Assembly (NCBI GenBank): GCA_905221605.1
Contig: CAJNDS010002598.1
Coordinates: forward strand, 43,501-107,500
Direction: 5' to 3'
From: Symbiodinium natans
Lineage: Eukaryota > Sar > Dinophyceae > Suessiales > Symbiodiniaceae
Length of the DNA: 64,000 bases
Shown here: piece by piece, positions 59,570 to 64,000 of the stretch
How the letters are laid out: each line of letters opens with the position of its first letter
Position numbering within the stretch: position 1 is the stretch's first letter
Program-made: the position numbers and the translations under genes
The notes under the pieces: generated by a model
The model's input: only the letters and a program-made list of their open reading frames with translations
Told to the model about the DNA's origin: nothing
Databases searched by the model: none

Positions 59570-59665
59570 CTAAGCCCTAACCCTAAGCCCTAAGCCGTAA
59601 GCCCTACTAAACCCTAAACCCTAAACCCTAAACCCTAAACCCTAAACCCTAAACCCTAAACCGAA
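59570..59665. repeat. Telomeric array, CCCTAAG then CCCTAAA
   Basis: About twelve units. Confidence 0.9.
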
Positions 59666-59679
59666 ACCGAAACAAGCCC

Positions 59680-59761
59680 AACTATCGCTCGAGTTGTCTC
59701 CGCGGATCGCAGCGCAGGTGCCATGCTTAGGCCGTCGCGCAAGTTTGCAGGAACACCCGCT
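59680..59761 (+). CDS. Exon interrupted by a family D element
   Basis: Frame TSPTIARVVSADRSAGAMLR then PSRKFAGTPA runs to the family D element. After the element (about 59937-59998) the frame YPVVPAAKRYPDASHDALGA is open. All three frames are partly open, so this choice is tentative. Confidence 0.4.
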
Positions 59762-59765
59762 TTAG

Positions 59766-59935
59766 CTAGGACCCGGAGTAGGCCCTTGTTTCCTTTTTTT
59801 TGGGGATTTAGGGTTTAGGGCCACTGGGACCAGGAGTAGGCCCTTATTTCCTTTTTTTAGGGTTGGGGGTTCCCTTATAATCCCCTCAAACCCCAAAACG
59901 GTACCCTTTTTTTCCTAGGTTACTCCTGCGTCTAG
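59766..59935. mobile_element. Family D element with internal telomeric insert
   Basis: CTAGGACCCGGAGTAGG to CTCCTGCGTCTAG, flanks TTAG and TTAT. A 32-base segment (59769-59800) is repeated at 59827-59858 with two differences, on either side of GGGGATTTAGGGTTTAGGG. Confidence 0.85.
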
Positions 59936-60070
59936 TTATCCTGTAGTCCCAGCTGCGAAGAGATACCCTGATGCCAGCCATGATGCACTAGGAGCCCTGA
60001 AACCCTGAACCCGAAACCCTAAACCCTAAACCCTAAACCCTAAACCCCTCGACCCTCAGTCGTCAACAGC

Positions 60071-60402
60071 TTGGCAGCTTTGCCTTACCCACGGCCCGAA
60101 CCTGGGGCTTCTCTCGAGTGCCGGTGTGGATACCGGCAGCGCCGTACTGCAACCCAAGTTGGGGTTTCCTCACAACACGGGCCTTTTTTTTTTTTTGGGG
60201 GGGGGTTCCCTGTAGTAAGGGTGATATTATATTTATGCGACCGTTTGGCATTGTGGCTCATCAAGCGGGCAGAGAACAACCGCGTACTTCTGCAAACCAG
60301 CGCAGGGCTGCAGAGATTTTGCCAAGCCCGCGTCCTCCTCTGGGTGCCGGCGCCCCTCCTGGTTGCGCCTTTTTTGTTGCCATTGCTTATTTTGTAAAGA
60401 CT
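60071..60402 (+). CDS. Exons, frame ambiguous
   Basis: First island after GTCGTCAACAG: LGSFALPTARTWGFSRVPVW then IPAAPYCNPSWGFLTTRA. A T/G-rich intron-like stretch (60180-60240) follows. The second island reads LWLIKRAENNRVLLQTSAGL then QRFCQARVLLWVPAPLLVAP, with a hydrophobic end. An alternative frame is open throughout. Exact joins not resolved. Confidence 0.4.
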
Positions 60403-60403
60403 G

Positions 60404-60494
60404 CCTGGGACCCCTTTTACATACAGCTTCATGGGTTGTACCTACTCATTAAGGGCAGTTACAACTAAGCCGTCGGCAGAAAGAGGGCACCAGG
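60404..60494. mobile_element. Family F element
   Basis: CCTGGGACCCCTTTTACATACAG to AGAGGGCACCAGG, internal GGTTGTACCTACTCATTAAGG. Confidence 0.75.
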
Positions 60495-60615
60495 TGGTTC
60501 TTGTACAAGGCTGGGGGTTTTCATTTTGTGGGTTATTGCATGGTTCCTTGTATGAGGCCTGGCAATCAGGCTTGATGGGCGCCACGGGGATTTGACGCCG
60601 CGAGTCTTTTCTCAG

Positions 60616-60970
60616 AGGTCGCGCGAGGCACCCCTCTGGCGATAGCCAGTTGTTCCTTGGGGGCCATTTTTGTTCAAACGCCCAAGAGGCGTGCTGAGTG
60701 CTTGCAGAGGCAGGTCTGAAATTCTGAAATACCCTAATCTTTCAAGCATGAATCTTGGGATGTTCCCCCTTATACTAACAGTCCTTAAGAGGGATTACAA
60801 AAGGGGGTACTATAAGCCTTGCTAAGGACTGTTAGTATAAGAGGGAGCATCCCAACATGAATCCCTAAATCCTCTGTTTCGTTTACCCAAAAGGGCCAAG
60901 TACAGGGCGCAAGCCCAAGTTCAGCGCCTGCACACGCAGGCACTTGGACTGCTCAAGTTGGAACAGCCCG
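60616..60970 (+). CDS. Two exons joined across a family A intron
   Basis: Exon 60616-60709 (VARGTPLAIASCSLGAIFVQ then TPKRRAECLQ) uses the acceptor GAGTCTTTTCTCAG and the GC donor CAGAG/GCAGGT. Exon 60894-60970 (AKYRAQAQVQRLHTQALGLL then KLEQP) uses the acceptor TTTACCCAAAAG. Phases 2 and 2 fit, giving a continuous basic helix CLQRAKYRAQ. An upstream open piece at 60493-60590 (GWGFSFCGLLHGSLYEAW) may belong too. Family unknown. Confidence 0.6.
60755..60855. mobile_element. Family A MITE inside an intron
   Basis: Complete element with a perfect 8-bp duplication CATGAATC (60747-60754 and 60856-60863). Confidence 0.95.
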
Positions 60971-60974
60971 GTGG

Positions 60975-61105
60975 TTTAGGGTTTAGGGTTTAGGGGTTTA
61001 GGGGTTTAGGGGTTTATGGGTTTAGGGTTTAGGGTTTAGGGTTTAGGGGTTTAGGGGTTTAGGGGTTTAGGGGTTTATGGGTTTAGGGTTTAGGGTTTAG
61101 GGTTT
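60975..61105. repeat. Telomeric array with TTTAGGGG runs
   Basis: TTTAGGG blocks alternate with TTTAGGGG blocks in two near-identical rounds. Confidence 0.95.
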
Positions 61106-61194
61106 AGCAATCAAACCTAACAGCCCCTACTTACAGGTAATCCCCAGACTTGCTTCGGCTCCTCGTCTCGACTTCCTGTAGCCTGAAATCTGTG

Positions 61195-61213
61195 AGCCAT
61201 TTTGGGTCACAAG
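61195..61213 (+). other. Possible spliced-leader relic
   Basis: AGCCATTTTGGGTCACAAG shares AGCCATTTTGG and a TCA(c)AAG end with the dinoflagellate spliced leader. Eleven matching bases could be chance. Confidence 0.2.
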
Positions 61214-61423
61214 GGGTTTAGGGTTTAGGGTTTAGGGTTTAGGGTCTCCCCACCCACCCCGCCCCACCTCCTAAACTCAAACTCAAACCCCAAAACGTTT
61301 TCCTTAGCTAAGCTTGACCAAGCTTAATTCCCAGTGCGGCCTCCTATGGGTGGTGCAGGGTTGTTCATGAGACCGAGCTGTTCCCAAATGTTTTCCCAAC
61401 CGCGTGCGCCCCCGCATTTGCAG

Positions 61424-61483
61424 AGGCCCACGCAGAACTCTAGCGTCAGACGGGGAGCAGGAGACCGCCGGATGCATCGCAAA
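61424..61483 (+). CDS. Exon, basic
   Basis: Acceptor CCGCATTTGCAG, frame RPTQNSSVRRGAGDRRMHRK then LP, running into CCCTAAA repeats. The donor may be GCAG/GAGACC. Confidence 0.5.
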
Positions 61484-61529
61484 CTCCCCAAAACCCTAAA
61501 CCCTAAACCCTGAACCCTGAACCCTAAAC

Positions 61530-62069
61530 CTCTCTGAGCTGAAGATTGAGGTCTCGATCCCGCCCCTCGTCTTTTTCAATCTGCCAGGAAGCAGTTATTA
61601 AACTACTATTCGCTTAAGAACCCCAAAAGAATAAGAAAAAACAATAATCCCTATACTACCTTTATAAGGAAGAGCCTTTTTTGATTTTTTGTTGGGGGTT
61701 CTTAAGCAATTAGTAGTACAAAGGGGAGCCATGTCGAGAAGGTTTGGGGCTACCTCCTCGCCGCCTAACTCGCGAGCTGCGATGTTGCCCCATGGTCGAA
61801 GAAGGTTGCTTGGGATGTTCCCCCTTAGACCAGCAGTCCGTAATAGGGATAATGGTACTGGACTGCTTATTATCCTCCCTATTAAGGAGGAGCATCCCAA
61901 AAGGTTGCGCTTGAAGTTTATGAGCTTTGGATTCTGGGTCTGTGGTCTGCGAAGCAGATGCGCAGGCCGTCCGGCAGCTGCACAGAATGTGCGAGGGAAG
62001 GAGAAACCATCTGCAAGTGTGTTGGATTCTGTTAAGTTCGCAGGCTTTTTCTTCCACCCCGGCAAGTGA
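61530..62069 (+). CDS. 3' part of a gene with two MITE introns
   Basis: Exon 61530-61593 (LSELKIEVSIPPLVFFNLPG), intron 61594-61713 (a family J inverted repeat, A/GTTATT...AATTAG), exon 61714-61804 (VQRGAMSRRFGATSSPPNSR then AAMLPHGRR), intron 61805-61903 (family A MITE), exon 61904-62069 (LRLKFMSFGFWVCGLRSRCA ... VLDSVKFAGFFFHPGK, TGA). All phases fit. IPPLVFFNLPG faintly recalls the DLPG region of dynamin-type GTPases, but nothing else supports that. The 99-base family A intron is also open in frame, so it could be retained. Confidence 0.65.
61594..61713. mobile_element. Family J inverted repeat serving as intron
   Basis: CTACTATTCGCTTAAGAACC mirrors GGTTCTTAAGCAATTAGTAG. GT-AG boundaries at its edges. 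Partial relatives at about 56845 and 46318-46385. Confidence 0.75.
61810..61900. mobile_element. Family A MITE in coding sequence
   Basis: TTGGGATGTTCCCCCTTAGA to GAGGAGCATCCCAA with a perfect 8-bp duplication AAGGTTGC (61802-61809 and 61901-61908). The AG/GT inside the duplication gives a GT donor and an AG acceptor. Confidence 0.95.
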
Positions 62070-62223
62070 TTGAGAGAACAGGCTTCGTGGAACGGGGAAG
62101 GAAGAAGGGGACCTGGAAGTTCTTTTTGCATCAAGTTCTTTGCGCTTCTTGCCTAAACTTTGATACGCATCAATCATTTAGATGGCTGATACTCTTCAAT
62201 TCATGTAGTAAAACCCTGCAGAT

Positions 62224-62323
62224 TGGGATGTTCCCCCTAACACAAACGTCTTTACTAGGGATTATAATAATGGGGGTTACTATCATCCCTAGAAGGACTG
62301 TTAGTGTAGGGAGGAACACCCCA
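62224..62323. mobile_element. Family A MITE
   Basis: TTGGGATGTTCCCCCTAACA to GTAGGGAGGAACACCCCAA. Flanks show no good duplication. Confidence 0.85.
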
Positions 62324-62437
62324 ACCGATAGAGCCTCTTTTGGGTGTTGTTCGGGGTTTCTGGCAAAACCCTAAACCCTAAACCCTAAACCCTAAACCCT
62401 AAACCCTAAACCCTAAACCCCCAAACCCCACCCTTCC

Positions 62438-62509
62438 GGAGAGGCGCGCCGGGTGAAAGAGGCGGCAACCAGGGAGAAGCGCCTCACGGACCGTGGCAAA
62501 ACCCCACAC
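62438..62509 (+). CDS. Exon, Lys/Glu helical
   Basis: Frame EARRVKEAATREKRLTDRGK then TPH, between a CCCTAAA array and a family A MITE. Strong GC3. Acceptor perhaps TTCCGGAG. Confidence 0.5.
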
Positions 62510-62510
62510 T

Positions 62511-62610
62511 TGGGGATGTTCCCTCTTGAACTACCAGTCCTTAATAGGGATTATGGTACCCCCTGTTAGAATCCCGATGAAGGACTGTTAGCATAAGGGG
62601 GAACATCCCC
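62511..62610. mobile_element. Family A MITE
   Basis: TTGGGGATGTTCCCTCTTGA to CATAAGGGGGAACATCCCC. Confidence 0.9.
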
Positions 62611-62751
62611 ACCCTAAACCCTAATAGGACCCGAATGGCTTCAGGGTTTCTCAAGGTCTTGGGGTTTAGTCTTTGTAGGGTTTAGGGTGTTTAGGGTTTC
62701 AGGTTTAAGGAGGGTGTAAGGTTTGGGAGTTGGGGGTTTTGGGCTTCCTGC

Positions 62752-63240
62752 TTGGGGAATCCGACGCAACCCCTTCCCTCAGTAGGTCGGATTTATCTTA
62801 TGGGTCCTGCAGAAGTTCTTCAGGGATTGCGGCTTGCCATTGGGGCCATGGCTCTTCCACCCGAACCAACATCGGGCCTAGATGTTCCTCAATTAGGGGT
62901 CATTCGGTCCTGTTGTTGGGTAGGGGGCAGCTACGCCCGACAGAGACACAGAGACACAGAGACAGAGAGACACAGAGACACAGAGACACGGAGACACAGA
63001 GACACAGAGACACAGAGACACAGAGACACAGAGACACAGAGACACAGAGACACAGAGAGACATAGAGAGAGAAAGAGCGCAGGGACCCTGCGATTCATGG
63101 CTTACACAGCGGACAGTCGGGAAAAAGAGCCCAGGAAAGAGGGCCAGACCTGGTCATATTTTCTGGGGTCTGTTCTTGCTGAAGGTTTTTTAGGATATAA
63201 GGGTATGGGGCTTAATCGAAGCTGTCAGGAAGTTAAACCC
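62752..63240 (+). CDS. Open frame with ABCG-like patch and octamer repeat
   Basis: Frame [20 protein letters not shown] then [20 protein letters not shown] and [18 protein letters not shown]...EPTSGLD recalls the region between signature and D-loop in ABCG transporters, but the Walker B segment is shortened. The frame then crosses an octamer repeat and continues as [20 protein letters not shown]. Possibly a pseudogene or exons with undetected introns. Confidence 0.35.
62940..63060. repeat. GACACAGA octamer microsatellite
   Basis: About fifteen units. Three units make eight codons, so all frames stay open (RHRDTETQ in the frame above). Confidence 0.95.
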
Positions 63241-63327
63241 CCACCCCAAACCCCAAACCCCCAACCCCCAACCCTAAACCCTAAACCCTTAGAGTTCACT
63301 TCTCTTTGGAGTTTGGGGCGAGTGCAG

Positions 63328-63389
63328 GAAGCAAAGGTGGACAAGGAAGAGCGCAAGATCGCCGCCGCCACTTGCCAGCCTTTTCTAGG
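63328..63389 (+). CDS. Exon, Lys/Glu helical
   Basis: Acceptor GGGCGAGTGCAG, frame EAKVDKEERKIAAATCQPFL, ending CTAG/GGTTTAGG. Confidence 0.55.
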
Positions 63390-63481
63390 GTTTAGGGTTT
63401 AGGGTTTATTAGGGTTGCTCCTTCGTACGCCTTTCGGGGGAAATGAAAGGCTCTGGACCAAAAAGGCTTGCCTGCCCTTTC

Positions 63482-63592
63482 TTGGAGGTTCACGGGTAAT
63501 TAAGGTCTACTTGTCACCTACTTAGAGACTTAGGGGGGGCGTATAGGTACAGTTTTAATTGAGTTATACGTACCCTTGAACCTCCTAGTAGG
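63482..63592. mobile_element. Family E MITE, diverged
   Basis: CTTGGAGGTTCACGGGTAAT mirrors ACGTACCCTTGAACCTCCTAG. Confidence 0.8.
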
Positions 63593-63771
63593 GTTTGGGG
63601 TTTTAAAAATTTTGGGTGAGGCCCAAAAGACCGATCCAAAAACCCGTAAGCCCGAGCCCACGCGAGCGCGCAGCGCGCTGCACCCATGTGCAGACCTTAA
63701 GGCTCTGTAGAACCGAATCTGTGGGTCCTAAATCACAGGCCATGTTAGCCAAGCAAGCACCATAGTGCACC

Positions 63772-63868
63772 TGGGACTCTCTCTTTTCCTGCATTTTTTT
63801 GGTATTAAGTTATACCTACTAATCAAGGTTTAGTTGCTACTAAGCTGTAGGCAAATAGGGCCCCAGGT
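63772..63868. mobile_element. Family F element
   Basis: ACCTGGGACTCTCTCTTTTCC to AATAGGGCCCCAGGT. Confidence 0.75.
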
Positions 63869-63926
63869 AAGCCCTAAACCCTAAACCACTCCGGCGTGGC
63901 GTGTTGGCGTCAACAAAAGCCTGCAG

Positions 63927-63973
63927 CCCCGACCTCGCGATTTTGCCCTCCGAGCCTTACTCTCAAATCCTCA
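63927..63973 (+). CDS. Exon, unidentified gene
   Basis: Acceptor AAAAGCCTGCAG, frame PRPRDFALRALLSNP, donor CTCA/GCCCTAAGCC (GC) at a CCCTAAG tract. Confidence 0.55.
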
Positions 63974-64000
63974 GCCCTAAGCCTAAACCCTACGCCTAAA

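Overview
This is eukaryotic nuclear DNA, most likely from a dinoflagellate or close relative. The clues are plant/alga-type telomere repeats (TTTAGGG/CCCTAAA) in dozens of internal arrays on both strands, exons with GC and GA 5' splice sites beside ordinary GT sites, and many short inverted-repeat elements sitting inside introns. There are no prokaryotic genes, operons, rRNA or convincing tRNA genes. The organism call is an inference. All gene models are read by eye from splice-site context, frame and third-position GC, without transcripts.

Layout. The only gene I can name spans 4590-8637 (+): a secreted, LysM-bearing, double-GH18 chitinase-like protein in about twelve exons. Elsewhere, short GC-rich islands of about 25-160 bp, with an acceptor-like AG before and a GT, GC or GA donor after, alternate with telomeric arrays and MITEs. 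I read most islands as small exons, nearly all on the + strand. The best clusters are 9.8-16.9 kb, 18.5-22.0 kb (several Cys-rich), 24.99-26.5 kb, 33.2-34.5 kb, 37.6-38.5 kb, 42.4-44.75 kb (a gene 3' end with stop at 44750), 46.0-48.3 kb (three copies of one repeat-module exon), 50.7-54.8 kb, 58.1-59.56 kb (hydrophobic protein), 60.6-61.0 kb and 61.5-62.07 kb (gene 3' end).

Repeats. Telomeric arrays, pure or degenerate (TTTGGGG, TTGAGGG, CCCTGAA and CCCTAGAA variants), run from a few units to more than 350 bp. Named here for convenience: family A (TTGGGATGTTCCCCC termini, 8-bp target duplication, about 100 bp); families B, C and D (about 95-170 bp, CTNGG...CTAG-like termini, 4-bp target duplication, shared core); family E (ACTTGGAGGTTCATGG termini); family F (ACCTGGGACTCT); and smaller families G, H, I, J and others. 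A higher-order minisatellite (30.95-32.25 kb), two long poly-G tracts and many microsatellites complete the inventory.

How it fits together. In the chitinase gene, removing a B, C or D element plus one copy of its 4-bp duplication restores the frame, and each such intron has a GA...AG boundary formed by the duplication. Another intron of the same gene is a telomeric array plus a family E end, flanked by a 26-bp direct duplication that supplies both the GC donor and the AG acceptor. At 61.8 kb a family A element whose duplication contains AG/GT makes a GT-AG intron. The window therefore looks like a record of continuing intron gain by MITEs and by telomere-repeat insertion.
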